Below are positions 20,140 to 29,873 of a stretch of 64,000 bases of DNA, in pieces (position 1 is the first letter of the stretch; each line of letters begins with the position of its first letter). The position numbers and the translations under genes were made by a program. This stretch comes from Cohnella kolymensis. Its GTDB lineage: Bacteria; Bacillota; Bacilli; Paenibacillales; Paenibacillaceae. The notes under the pieces are model-generated. The model was not told where the DNA came from and ran no database searches. It saw only the letters and a list, made by a program, of their open reading frames with translations. The stretch is from assembly GCF_000829465.1 (NCBI RefSeq), contig NZ_JXAL01000033.1, positions 62,001 through 126,000 on the forward strand. The letters run 5' to 3'.

Positions 20140-20241
20140 ATGGGTTATCCTGTTGCAGGTTATGGTTTCCACGGAACGGCCGCATTCGCTCTCGTTCTCT
20201 TCATCCTGCTGGTAATCATCCTTCGGGCCGGTTTCTGGTAA
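20140..20241 (+). CDS. YjcZ-type small sporulation protein
   Basis: A 33-residue peptide starting after AAGGAGG. It begins MGYPVAGYGFHG and continues with one membrane helix, FALVLFILLVIILRAGFW. Gly/Tyr-rich start plus single helix is the YjcZ/YdgA-like sporulation family pattern; such peptides are found in spore membranes or coats. It is followed 17 bp later by a strong terminator, so it is a monocistronic unit. Confidence 0.82.
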   Translation: MGYPVAGYGFHGTAAFALVLFILLVIILRAGFW

Positions 20242-20258
20242 GATGAGCCCGCTGGTCT

Positions 20259-20290
20259 AAAAAACCTTGCCGACGCCGGCAAGGTTTTTT
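20259..20290. terminator. Bidirectional terminator
   Basis: Perfect arms AAAAAACCTTGCCG / CGGCAAGGTTTTTT around ACGC, between the YjcZ-type gene (plus) and the zinc-ribbon gene (minus). Confidence 0.93.
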
Positions 20291-20297
20291 GGCTTAT

Positions 20298-20912
20298 TTA
20301 TTGATACGCGGCTTTCCCGCAGGTCTGACAGAAACGGCTGTCTGCCTCCAGCCTGCTGCCGCAGTTATGGCAAAGCTGCGGCCTCTGATGACGTGACGGC
20401 AGTTCTTCCGTCTCCTCTGTGTACAGATCCGCCGCGTGTATCGCGTCAGCGGCCTCTGCGGGCGGCTCCATGCCGATGGCGTCTGCTGCAGGAGCAACTG
20501 CTGGCTCTTCGCTGGCCGGAGGGGCTTCTTCCGTTCGAATCTGAGCCGGCTCCGGAAACTGATGACCGCAAGACGGACAGAATCGCACATCGTAAGTTAC
20601 GCGCTCCCCGCAAACACAATCCTTCTCGTTGCGGAGCTCCTTAATGCGGTCGTCCAGCGCGTTAATCTCTTCATGTATGGCCGCGACTTCCTCGCATAGA
20701 GGAATGACTTTCGCCTCAGCCAACGACAAATCATGTGCCCGATACGCGCTGTACACGGCTTCGCCAATATCTGCGTATAATCTTTCAATTTCTTTGCGCT
20801 TACCTGATATTTGAGAATTGATTCGGGTGATTTCCACCGTTTGCTGCGCTTTTTCGGTCGCAGACGAGACCCCTTTACTGACGCTGTCGGTAATCTTCTT
20901 CAAAAAACTCAT
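20298..20912 (-). CDS. Coiled-coil protein with two zinc ribbons
   Basis: A 204-residue soluble protein. Residues about 1-95 are helical and coiled-coil (KGVSSATEKAQQ, INALDDRIKELRNE); a first ribbon with CVCGE ... CPSCG sits near 98-115; a low-complexity Pro/Ala/Glu linker follows; and the C-terminal ribbon has CHNCG and CQTCG. ATG at 20912 is favoured by AGGAG spacing. Family not recognised beyond zinc-ribbon proteins; could be a nucleic-acid or protein-interaction adaptor. Function unknown. Confidence 0.75.
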   Translation of the reverse strand: MSFLKKITDSVSKGVSSATEKAQQTVEITRINSQISGKRKEIERLYADIGEAVYSAYRAHDLSLAEAKVIPLCEEVAAIHEEINALDDRIKELRNEKDCVCGERVTYDVRFCPSCGHQFPEPAQIRTEEAPPASEEPAVAPAADAIGMEPPAEAADAIHAADLYTEETEELPSRHQRPQLCHNCGSRLEADSRFCQTCGKAAYQ

Positions 20913-21063
20913 GACCATCGTCTCCTCTCTCTAACCTTTATTATCTCACAGGGGGACCTTTTAATCATGGTTCGCAAATCCCGAATCGGGGTTACGTTGA
21001 CACTAAGGCTCCGAAGCTTATGAACATGATAGTACTTTACTACTAGTATGCCATCAATCTCAT

Positions 21064-21795
21064 TCATATGCGATTCTTGTCCTTCGCAGGTGCCCGGCTC
21101 ACACCGAGCATGTAGAGTGACAAGTAGACAATCAAGATCAATGTCCCGAACAACACCGTAAACACGGCGGAGCGAAGACTAATGCCTTCGAGGATGCCTG
21201 CCGCGAGCCGCAGCGGATTGAGAATATCCCAGCTGTTCAGCCGGATCACCCGTCCCAAGTAAATGCCGAATCCTCCGAGAAACGCGACGCTCAATACGAA
21301 TAACCAACCTAAGACCGGATTCATATAAAAATTTACGATCTCGTGAAAATGCCGCATGGACAGATAGCCTAACAGCAGCCCGCACCATGAAAACAAAAAG
21401 AAAAGGACAAGATCGTACCAGATCAGCAATCCATCACGGTTGTATGCGGCATAATCCGGATTAAACACGAGATGGATCAAGTCAGTCGTCAGGTAAGGGG
21501 CGTTCGGGTAAAGAAGGAGCCAGGCAATGCCGCAAAGTACAAGGCTCGCCGCCAATTCAGCGCCCTTGTTGAGCCGGGTCAGGATAATGGCGGCCATGGA
21601 GACCAGCAGCGGCAGCCAGGCCAGAAACAGATTCCAAAGTAAGAAAGTATACTGAACCCGATCTGCCGGCACAATGCGCACAACGATGAGAAGCGTGCAC
21701 AATAAGGAAGTTCCGGTCAGAACATAAAAAAGCGGGTCCACGACGGGCTGCGAGAATTTAGAGATTTCAGGCTTGCGCATGCCGGAATGGGACAA
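21064..21795 (-). CDS. DUF1361 membrane protein
   Basis: A 243-residue protein with seven or so membrane helices and the LLYPNAPYLTTDLIHL and IYLGRVIRLNSWD stretches that mark DUF1361. A TTG start at 21795 overlaps the region just after the upstream coiled-coil gene (stop at 21797), so the two are probably coupled. Function unknown. Confidence 0.88.
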   Translation of the reverse strand: MSHSGMRKPEISKFSQPVVDPLFYVLTGTSLLCTLLIVVRIVPADRVQYTFLLWNLFLAWLPLLVSMAAIILTRLNKGAELAASLVLCGIAWLLLYPNAPYLTTDLIHLVFNPDYAAYNRDGLLIWYDLVLFFLFSWCGLLLGYLSMRHFHEIVNFYMNPVLGWLFVLSVAFLGGFGIYLGRVIRLNSWDILNPLRLAAGILEGISLRSAVFTVLFGTLILIVYLSLYMLGVSRAPAKDKNRI

Positions 21796-21796
21796 A

Positions 21797-22762
21797 CTAT
21801 CCTTCCTTTCCAGGTTCGAACCGCTCTAAAAGAAGCTTACGCTGCGTTGTTAATTCGGCGATGCTGTTGTCTAATCGCACTTTTTCCTGCGTGAGGCGAG
21901 CTTTCAGCCCGCTGATCTCTTCCAGCCTTCGTTGTACAGACTCAAGAGAAGAACTGATTTTACCCTGCACGATCCAATCCGAGATCAGACCGTCGAAGAA
22001 AAAGTCCGCGAACACGAGCATACCGCTCATATTAACACCTGCCGCATTCGAATCCCAATTGATATCGCGCAGTTCTTTGTCAAGCTTTCGCAAGCCATGC
22101 TGTGCATCCTGAACATGCGCGGCGGCCTCGTCGATCCTGCCATGCTTCACGGCAGTAGCGATGAAACCCCCTCCGATCATGTCGTACGTTCCCCAATTCT
22201 GAGCGGATGTAAGTGTTTCTTCCGCTTTTGTCAGTGCTGCCTTTACTTCTTCAGCTGCATAAACCGCTTCAAGCAATTCCTTGGCGATCGCCCTCGTGGT
22301 GCCGATCTGGAGCGATAATTCCTCCAGCCTGTCACTGGTTTGACGATCATGCTCATTTATCCAGGATTCCTTGTCTGTAAGCAAACGCGCGTACTGGCTT
22401 TCCACATCGTTAACTTCAGACAATTGAGCGATTACAACGGTTTTCTCCCTGTGTATTGCGGCAAGTGCCGACTCAGCGGCATCGTATCGGAGTTTCGCTT
22501 CCGCGGCTTCACGCTCTTCCATCCGCAGCTTATCTTCGAGACGGCCGAACAGGTTCAGGAAAAATTGAGAGAACGATGCCGTCTTCAGCTTTTCTGCATC
22601 CGCCTCTTCCTTACGGAGCAAATCCAGCAATTCAGCCCTGCGACGGTTTTCATCTTCCAGATCAATGTTCAGATTCGACAGTCTGCGCTCCCATTTTTCC
22701 TTCAATTGAAGCTTTTCCCGGCATATTTGCAGTTGTTCGTTCCATTCCGCAATCACGCTCAA
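21797..22762 (-). CDS. Long coiled-coil protein
   Basis: About 321 residues, mostly charged coiled coil (residues 1-150 and 260-320) flanking a short middle region NWGTYDMIGGGFIATAVKHGRIDEAA. A TTG at 22762 after GGGGGA is the likely start; the frame is open to 22798. No transmembrane segment and no catalytic motif. The middle motif recurs in uncharacterised Bacillales proteins. It forms a two-gene unit with the DUF1361 protein. Function unknown. Confidence 0.7.
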   Translation of the reverse strand: MSVIAEWNEQLQICREKLQLKEKWERRLSNLNIDLEDENRRRAELLDLLRKEEADAEKLKTASFSQFFLNLFGRLEDKLRMEEREAAEAKLRYDAAESALAAIHREKTVVIAQLSEVNDVESQYARLLTDKESWINEHDRQTSDRLEELSLQIGTTRAIAKELLEAVYAAEEVKAALTKAEETLTSAQNWGTYDMIGGGFIATAVKHGRIDEAAAHVQDAQHGLRKLDKELRDINWDSNAAGVNMSGMLVFADFFFDGLISDWIVQGKISSSLESVQRRLEEISGLKARLTQEKVRLDNSIAELTTQRKLLLERFEPGKEG

Positions 22763-22839
22763 CCCGATCCCCCGCTTCTTGATCCTTTTGTGAAACACTA
22801 TCTTAAATACTGGTCAGCCGGCTAAAAGGTTGCAAATAA

Positions 22840-22889
22840 AAATGCAGGACACCTGCCGCGAAATCCACGCTGCGAATGTGCCTGCATTG
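22840..22889 (-). terminator. Terminator after aldo/keto reductase
   Basis: AATGCAGG and CCTGCATT arms with a paired inner loop, then TTTTATTTGC on the minus strand. Confidence 0.75.
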
Positions 22890-22912
22890 AATAATAGAGG
22901 GTACCGAATCGA

Positions 22913-23896
22913 TTAATACGCTCCCCGAATATGCTCATGCACCTGATCATCATAGAAGGATTTCAAGCGCTTCTGCTCCTCGGGGGTAAAGGAAGGCACA
23001 TGCTGTGCCGCCAAGTTTTCCTCGACTTGACGTGTATTTTTGAACCCGGGAATAACGCAAGTAATCTCCGGAAAATCGAGAATCCAGCGCAGCGCTGCCC
23101 GTGTCATGTTTTCACGTCCTTCGCCGATCCATGCCAGCTCACGGGAAAGGGCGACACCCTTTTCGAACGGCAATCCTGCAAAGGTCTCACCTACATTGAA
23201 CTGCTGACCTTCACGGTTGAAATTTCGATGATCCGCAGCATCAAATTGCGAGTTTTCCTCGAATTTTCCTGTCAGCAATCCGCTTGCAAGCGGAAGCCGT
23301 ACAAGCAATCCTGCTCCGCGCTCATGCGCTTTAGGCAACAGTTCGGCAATCGGCTTCTGCCGGAAGATGTTAAAAATAATTTGAAGAGCGTCCACACCGG
23401 GCTGTTCCAGACAGAACAATCCTTCTTTGACCGATTCCACACTGACCCCGTAAGCGCGGATTTTTCCTTCGGCCTTCAGCTTATCCAGCACATCAAAAAC
23501 GGAACCGTCTTTAAGGATTGATAAAGGAGGACAGTGAATCTGGTAGAGGTCGATTGTCTCGCGGTTTAACCTTTTCAGGCTCGCTTCGCACCATTCACGC
23601 ACTTGTTTTTCTTTATACATCTCCGGATTGTGTATATCCCCGGCGCGGCAAAACTTCGTAGCTATGTAGATTTGGTCTTCTTTGCCCTTGGTCGCCTGAG
23701 CGAGCAGCCTCTCACTTTTGCCGTCCCCGTATACGTCTGCGGTATCGAAAAAATTGACTCCCTCATCCATGGCTTTGTCCAATGCGCGCAGAGATTCGCT
23801 TTCATCCGTCTGCCCCCATGAGCCGCCGATGGCCCAAGTACCGAAGCTGATTTCACTGACTTTCATCCCTGTTTTACCTAGCGGCCGGTATCTCAT
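22913..23896 (-). CDS. Aldo/keto reductase
   Basis: A 327-residue NADPH-dependent aldo/keto reductase with the TIM-barrel pattern. The N-terminal RPLGKTGMKVSEISFGTWAIGG, FDTADVYGDGKSE (catalytic Asp and Tyr), KFCR (Lys) and YQIHCPP (His) are visible, and the C-terminal VIPGFKNTRQVEENL binds the cofactor. Start after AAAGGAGAGA. It stands alone. The substrate cannot be read from the sequence. Confidence 0.92.
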   Translation of the reverse strand: MRYRPLGKTGMKVSEISFGTWAIGGSWGQTDESESLRALDKAMDEGVNFFDTADVYGDGKSERLLAQATKGKEDQIYIATKFCRAGDIHNPEMYKEKQVREWCEASLKRLNRETIDLYQIHCPPLSILKDGSVFDVLDKLKAEGKIRAYGVSVESVKEGLFCLEQPGVDALQIIFNIFRQKPIAELLPKAHERGAGLLVRLPLASGLLTGKFEENSQFDAADHRNFNREGQQFNVGETFAGLPFEKGVALSRELAWIGEGRENMTRAALRWILDFPEITCVIPGFKNTRQVEENLAAQHVPSFTPEEQKRLKSFYDDQVHEHIRGAY

Positions 23897-24066
23897 AGTC
23901 TCTCTCCTTTAGATTTAGCGTTCCAGCAAGAGATTTCCTATCAATTGTAACAAATAGAAAGATGTCTGCCAAAAAGGGAGGTGCATAGGCGCGTAAGTGC
24001 AATGTTTTTCATCGTTGTTCCGTCTGTTGAACGTTTTTCATCGAATTTTAATTCGTGCGCAAACAG

Positions 24067-24103
24067 CAAGATGCACCGCAGCACACGGCTGTGGTGCATC
24101 TTG
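24067..24103 (-). terminator. Hairpin after the glycogen operon
   Basis: Arms CAAGATGCACCGCAGC / GCTGTGGTGCATCTTG with a short loop. A weak T tract follows on the minus strand. It lies just after the stop of the GH15 gene. Confidence 0.65.
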
Positions 24104-24110
24104 ACCGCAT

Positions 24111-26116
24111 TCATGACCAAGGAATGCTTTTCTCCCATTGAGGAACTCGTCTTGCGGTGCTGACCAGCTGATCGTATTTGCGCACGTAATAACAAACTGT
24201 CTGAATATACGTGGCATGGGACCATGTAAGCGGGGCGACGGAAATCGGAGATCCGTGTTCCGGATGCACCTGCTCGGGCAAACTCCCGCCGGGCAGCGCA
24301 AATGAATTCAACCGCTCCAACGTTTGGCGGGGCTCTGCCAGGTCCTCCGCCGTCAGGGCCTTTTCGATCTGGTAATTAGCGAGCCATAACGTGCAAATAA
24401 TCCAAGGATTGCCCGGTACCCTCTCGACATCGTCGGATTGCCGGAAATAATAGTCGCTCGCGTATCGGGCGATCCCGCCGATGCCCGTCTGCACGCGGAG
24501 CTTCTCCGAGATCGCCTGCATCGTTCCGGCCACACGCTCATCTTCCGCAGCGAGCACACCGAATTCGAACAAGCCGAACAGACTGCTCTCCACCGTCATA
24601 TCTTTCACCCATTGGCCGTCCTGCCAAATCAAGCCGCGAGCGAACCTTCCGGCACTTTCCTCCCACAGGTGGGTGACAATCCCCTCTTTAATCCGCTCCG
24701 CGGCTGTGCGGTATTCATCGCTTCGCTCATAATCTCCGAACAGATCGGCAAAGTATGACGCCCCATCAAACCGGCGTATACGGAAGAGGAGGTGTACGTC
24801 CATATTCCGTACCTTTCTTCCCACAAGTCATAGCTTGGCAGCGGCAGACCGAGAGCAGGTTCGATATAATCGCACAGGAAGGAAGCGGATTTGCGCACAA
24901 GTGAGCTGTACAGCGCTTGCGGCAGCTCGATCTCACCGTGCCGCTCGTAATCTTTCCAGAGCGCATATAGAACGAGCGCGGTTTCATCCTCTTGGATCGG
25001 CAGTCTGGGGACGCCGTTCACGACATAGGGGTGCCAGCTGGAGCCCACCGTTCCATCAGGATTGTATTTATGGTGCAGATAACCGCCGGGCGCCAGATTG
25101 CGTGCGCAAAAGTGAAAGAACGGCGCAATCGTTCCGTGAAAGCCGGCCAGCGACATGGCATCTGCGATGAGCGCTCCGTCGCGGGGCCACATGTAACTGT
25201 AGTGATCCCGGTTATATTGCAGAATATCGCTGTCATTGGCAGCCAGAATGGCGCCTCGCTCGTCGATCTGCGTCCTGACTATGAGCAGGCTGTGCTTGAA
25301 TTGATCGACGACCTCCGCCGGCAAATCCGCAAACCGGCTGCCGACGCGCGATAACCAATGGTTCCAGTAGATGACCACCCGGCTGAGCAGCATTTCCGGA
25401 TGGCTGTCCCGTACGTATTGATCGAGCCTCTTGACTTCCTCAATGTCGGAGCCGACCGACATCCAGTAGTAAATGCTTTTGTCATTGCCGGGGGGCACGA
25501 CGGTGCGAAAGCTGATCGTGCTGTCAACCGAACCCTGCGAGATGGCGTTGCCCATCAGCTCCCCGTCCTCGGCGTCGCGCCATGTTCCTTCCGCCGAGTG
25601 GAATCGTTTAATTCCTGTTGAGTACTGATAGATGCCGCCTTCTTCAGACTGTCCGTTAAACATGAAATAGGACGAGCGTTTGTAATGGAATATCGTACGA
25701 TTGTCCGGGTAGAAGGCTGCGGTATCTCCGACCTCGTTGCCGTCGATCATCAGGTCATGGTGGAAAAACACCCTGATATCTTTGGGTGAATCTCCCAAAT
25801 TCCGGACCACGACACGCTTCAGGTAAATGCACTCCCGCTGGTGAAGCCCGTCGTTAAGATACAGTTCTATGCCGAGCCGGTCATTCCGTGCGATCACGTT
25901 CGTGACCAGCGATTCCGGGATGTAGCCAAGCGTCATCGACCACTCCGGATCGTCCAGCCAAGAGAAAGCTCCGTCACACCAGACCCCGAAGCGGCACATG
26001 TTTCCTCCGACATGATTTAACTGGCCTACAAAGGGGAAATACAAATCTCGGATAAAGCAGTGATTGTCCAGATTGAGAAGCATTTTTCCGTTTCCGATCA
26101 CCAGATGTCTCGCCAT
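24111..26116 (-). CDS. GH15 glucoamylase-type glycosidase, frameshifted at 24761-24764
   Basis: Restored length about 668 residues. The N-terminal beta-sandwich (LNHVGGNMCRFGVW) is followed by an (alpha/alpha)6 barrel with YMWPRDGALIADA, EDETALVLYALW and, in the second frame, GNPWIICTLWLANYQIEKA, as in bacterial GH15 enzymes cleaving alpha-1,4-glucans to glucose. In the break a CCCC run (plus strand) needs one more C: VYAGLMG then continues ASYFADLFGDYERS. The start at 26116 follows AGGAGAGA, 17 bp after glgA. It occupies the glgP position of the operon. Confidence 0.88.
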
Positions 26117-26132
26117 GTACGTCTCTCCTCTC

Positions 26133-27560
26133 TTAGCTGACAATCTCCCTATATAGCTGCTGGTATTGACGTGCCGACGACTCCCAGCCGTAATCCTTCT
26201 TAGCCCCGTTCGCTATTATTTTCCGCCAAGCCTCGTCATTTTCATAAAAGGAAAGCGCTCTTCGCACGGTAAACAGCAGATCGTGCGCAGTGGCCGGCAC
26301 AAAGCTGAAACCGTTCCCTGTTCCGGTATATTCGTTGTACGAGTCTACGGTGTCTCGCAATCCGCCGGTTTCCCTGACGACCGGCACCGTCCGGTAACGA
26401 AGGGCAATCATTTGGCTTAAACCGCACGGCTCGAACCGCGACGGCATCAGGTAGATGTCTGAGGCGGCATAAATGCGGCGAGCCAGGCTTTCGTTGAAGC
26501 CGAACCAGATCGCCATCTTCTCGCGGTTATTCATGCAGGTGTCATGAAGCATCGCTTCAATCGCTTGATCGCCGGCGCCGAGGACGACAAGCTGCAGGTT
26601 TTCCTGCATTAAGCTGTAAAGCGCTTCTGCAAGAATATCGAAGCCTTTCTGGCCTGTCAGTCTGGAAACGATGCCGATCATGGGTACCGAACCGTTAAGC
26701 GGCAAGCCGAGTTCCTCTTGCAGCGCGATTTTGTTCAAGCGCTTCTTGGTTAATGAGTTACGGTATGCGGCGGCTAGATGAGGATCTTTCATCGGGTCAT
26801 ACACATCCGTGTCGATTCCGTTCAATATGCCCCGGAGATCCCCCGAGCGTTGGCGGATGACTCCATCCAGCTTCTCGCCGAAAGCCTCGGTCTGAATTTC
26901 TTGCGCATATGTCGGACTAACTGTGGTGAGCTTGTCCGCAAACAGAAGTCCCGCCTTCATGCAGCTTCCTGCTCCGTAGAAATCCAGACTGTCCTGGGTA
27001 AAGGAGTTGTCCCCCGTTGCCAGCAAATCTTGCAGCACCTCGCGTGAGAACACACCCTGATACTGCAGATTATGAATCGTAAATACGGTACGTATATGCG
27101 TGTACCCGGCGCGATGCTTATATTTCGTTCGGAGAAGGAAGGGGATGAGTCCGGTCTGCCAATCATGGCAATGGATAATATCCGGCATCTCTTCCAGCTT
27201 GTCCAATGCTTCAAGTACCGCAAAGCTGAAGAACGCAAACCTCTCCGCTTCGTCGCCGTAGCCGTACAGATATCCGCGTTTAAAGTAAAATTCATTGTCG
27301 ATGAGCACGTAGCGGATGCCGTCCTGCCAGAATTCTTCAATGCCGCAATACTGTGTGCGCCAGCCAAGCTGCACTTCCGTTTCGGCGATTTTGACGGCCC
27401 GGGCCAGAATATCCTCCGGTATTTCGCCGTATTTCGGAAGAACAACGGTTACTTCCACGCCTTTTCTGGAAAGCGCCTTCGGCAGGGCGCCGACAACGTC
27501 GGCTAACCCTCCCGTCTTGATGATCGGCATGGCTTCCGACGCTGCAAACAACACCTTCAT
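26133..27560 (-). CDS. glgA: Glycogen synthase
   Basis: A 475-residue GT5 glycogen synthase using ADP-glucose. The N-terminal PIIKTGGLADVVGALPKAL carries the KxGGL substrate motif; HCHDWQTGLIPFLL, GIVSRLTGQKGFD and the C-terminal SRFEPCGLSQMIALRYGT-like segment (here ALRYRTVPVVRETGGL) are all family marks. In the last motif Gly is replaced by Arg (RYRTVP for RYGTIP), a mild variation. The gene lies 18 bp from glgD. Confidence 0.96.
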   Translation of the reverse strand: MKVLFAASEAMPIIKTGGLADVVGALPKALSRKGVEVTVVLPKYGEIPEDILARAVKIAETEVQLGWRTQYCGIEEFWQDGIRYVLIDNEFYFKRGYLYGYGDEAERFAFFSFAVLEALDKLEEMPDIIHCHDWQTGLIPFLLRTKYKHRAGYTHIRTVFTIHNLQYQGVFSREVLQDLLATGDNSFTQDSLDFYGAGSCMKAGLLFADKLTTVSPTYAQEIQTEAFGEKLDGVIRQRSGDLRGILNGIDTDVYDPMKDPHLAAAYRNSLTKKRLNKIALQEELGLPLNGSVPMIGIVSRLTGQKGFDILAEALYSLMQENLQLVVLGAGDQAIEAMLHDTCMNNREKMAIWFGFNESLARRIYAASDIYLMPSRFEPCGLSQMIALRYRTVPVVRETGGLRDTVDSYNEYTGTGNGFSFVPATAHDLLFTVRRALSFYENDEAWRKIIANGAKKDYGWESSARQYQQLYREIVS

Positions 27561-27578
27561 AAGGCCACCCTTTTCTGA

Positions 27579-28691
27579 TTATATGATTTTACGTTTCACG
27601 GCTAAGAACGGCATATCCGGTGAACCCATGAGCTGCTGCATCGGGCGGATTTCCACTTCCTTGTCCAGTATGCAATTGTCCAGGCTCCCGTTCTCGCGTA
27701 TGATTCCATTCTGCATGACAATGCTGTTGCGGACGACTGCCCCTCTAGCCACTTTCACACCGCGGAAAAGGAGGCTGTTGTGAACCGTTCCCTCTATGTC
27801 ACAGCCGTTAGCCACGAGCGAATTCGTGACATCTGCGCCGGTACGGTAATGCGTAGGCGGTTCATCCTTCACTTTCGTCAAGATCGTCCCGGGTTGGAAG
27901 AACAGCTCCCGCCATATGCGGGGCTGCAGCAGTTCCATACTATGACGGTAGTAAGCCGCGATATTGTTCACGACGCCAAGTACGCCTTCATGCATATATG
28001 CATTGACATGGAGTTGGTCGAGTCGGGGCAGGATGGCGTGCCGGACCAGATGATCCCGGCCTTGCGCGAGGGAAGTCTCCACCAGATCAAGCAGGATCTC
28101 CTTGCTGAGAATGTACATCTCCATCGATACGATGTCGCTTGCCAGCCGGCCGAAATGATGCTGCATTTCCACAATTCGCCCTGCTGCATTCAAGCGCACT
28201 CTGCGCGCCAATCCGGGAACTTCATCAGTTGTTTCTTTACAAATGAGCGTGATATCGGCGCCGGTATCCCGATGGTGTTGGAGCGCTTTGGCGAAATCCA
28301 CATTCGCCACCATATGGCTCCGGGAAATGACGACGTAATCCAGCGGACTGTGGGCGAAATAATCGCGATTTCTATAAAAATGGTACAGGTCTCCTTTACC
28401 GAAGTCCGTCTGATCCTCCAGCGCGGGCGGGAGCACGAACAAACCGCTTTTTTTGCGATGCAGATCCCAGTTGCTGCCGGAACCGAGATGATCCATAAGC
28501 GAACGAAACTTCGTATGCGCAAACACCGCAACATTCGGGATACCTGAATTAACCATAGAAGAAAGGACGAAATCGATCAGCCTGTAACGACCGCCGAAAG
28601 GTACCGTCGCGAGACAGCGGTTCGATGTCAGAGAACCCATCTCATCCGCTTCATGAATCAAGTTAATGACACCGATCATAGGCAGCTTCAT
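27579..28691 (-). CDS. glgD: Glucose-1-phosphate adenylyltransferase subunit GlgD
   Basis: A 370-residue nucleotidyltransferase homologue with a C-terminal left-handed beta helix (hexapeptide repeats from about 300). In Bacillus GlgD partners GlgC and enhances ADP-glucose synthesis while having weak activity itself. The N-terminal loop lacks the GGGxGxRL-type pyrophosphorylase signature seen in GlgC (it reads [13 protein letters not shown]), as expected for GlgD. It overlaps the end of glgC by 4 bp (ATGA). Confidence 0.94.
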   Translation of the reverse strand: MKLPMIGVINLIHEADEMGSLTSNRCLATVPFGGRYRLIDFVLSSMVNSGIPNVAVFAHTKFRSLMDHLGSGSNWDLHRKKSGLFVLPPALEDQTDFGKGDLYHFYRNRDYFAHSPLDYVVISRSHMVANVDFAKALQHHRDTGADITLICKETTDEVPGLARRVRLNAAGRIVEMQHHFGRLASDIVSMEMYILSKEILLDLVETSLAQGRDHLVRHAILPRLDQLHVNAYMHEGVLGVVNNIAAYYRHSMELLQPRIWRELFFQPGTILTKVKDEPPTHYRTGADVTNSLVANGCDIEGTVHNSLLFRGVKVARGAVVRNSIVMQNGIIRENGSLDNCILDKEVEIRPMQQLMGSPDMPFLAVKRKII

Positions 28692-29854
28692 ACGGGCTCC
28701 ACCTCCTGAATCTCAGCTTGCGACTCGACGGTTTCGCCGCTGCCGACAACTGCAATTTCCACGGAATCGATGCTGCCCACTTGACAGCCTTCACCGACCC
28801 TGGCACCTTCTCCGACAATTGCGCGAATGACCCGAGCACCGCGGCCGATTTCGGCTCCGGGCATAAGGATGGAATCTTCTATGACGCTTCCCTCGCCGAC
28901 TCTCGCACCGTAAAAAAGCACCGAACGATTCACATCCCCCTCGACGACACAGCCTTCATTGATAAGAGAATTTTGCACCTTCGCATGGGGGGCGACATAT
29001 TGAGCGGGCTGATTCGGATTGACCGAGAGGATTCTCCAGGAACGATCGTTCAGTTCAAGCGCAGGCCGGGTTTCCAGTAAATCCATGTTGGCTTCCCACA
29101 GGCTGTCGATCGTTCCGACATCCTTCCAGTAGCCGTCGAAACGATAGGAAAACAGGCGGGCGTCTTCCTGGAGCAGCGTGGGCACGATGTCTTTGCCGAA
29201 ATCGTTGGAAGAATGCGCGTTCGCTTCGTCCCGGATCAAGGCATCCTTCAATACAGACCATGTAAACACATACACGCCCATTGAAGCGAGATTGCTGTTC
29301 GGTTTTTTGGGTTTCTCGGCGAATTCGGTAATACGCTCGTTCTCGTCGACGCTAAGGATGCCGAAACGGCTCGCTTCCGCCCATGGTACGCTGATCACGG
29401 CGATCGTCGCATCCGCATTGTTTTTTTTATGGGATTCCAGCAGCAATTCGTAGTTCATCTTATATATGTGATCGCCGGATATGATGAGGACATACTCAGG
29501 ATCATAGCGCTCGATAAAGCCCATATTCTGATAAATGGCGTTCGCCGTTCCCTTGTACCATACGCCGCCCTTCTTGCGTACATAAGGAGGCAGCACGTGC
29601 ATGCCCCCATCCCTGCGATCCAACCCCCAAGGGCTGCCGATGCCCAAATACTGATTCAGCACCAAAGGCTGATATTGCGTAAGCACTCCGACAGTGTCGA
29701 TCCCGGAATGTACGCAGTTGCTTAACGTGAAATCTATTATGCGGTATTTACCGCCGAAATGAACGGCCGGTTTGGCCACATCTTTCGTCAAGACACCAAG
29801 CCGGCGGCCCTCCCCGCCGGCGAGCAGCATGGCAATACAGTCGGTCTTGCCCAT
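28688..29854 (-). CDS. glgC: Glucose-1-phosphate adenylyltransferase GlgC
   Basis: A 388-residue catalytic ADP-glucose pyrophosphorylase subunit. [33 protein letters not shown] is the signature region, beginning near residue 9; later [17 protein letters not shown] and the C-terminal hexapeptide repeats follow. It makes ADP-glucose for GlgA. Starts 20 bp after glgB and overlaps glgD. Confidence 0.96.
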   Translation of the reverse strand: MGKTDCIAMLLAGGEGRRLGVLTKDVAKPAVHFGGKYRIIDFTLSNCVHSGIDTVGVLTQYQPLVLNQYLGIGSPWGLDRRDGGMHVLPPYVRKKGGVWYKGTANAIYQNMGFIERYDPEYVLIISGDHIYKMNYELLLESHKKNNADATIAVISVPWAEASRFGILSVDENERITEFAEKPKKPNSNLASMGVYVFTWSVLKDALIRDEANAHSSNDFGKDIVPTLLQEDARLFSYRFDGYWKDVGTIDSLWEANMDLLETRPALELNDRSWRILSVNPNQPAQYVAPHAKVQNSLINEGCVVEGDVNRSVLFYGARVGEGSVIEDSILMPGAEIGRGARVIRAIVGEGARVGEGCQVGSIDSVEIAVVGSGETVESQAEIQEVEPV

Positions 29855-29873
29855 GAGCTTCTCTCCTCCTCAA

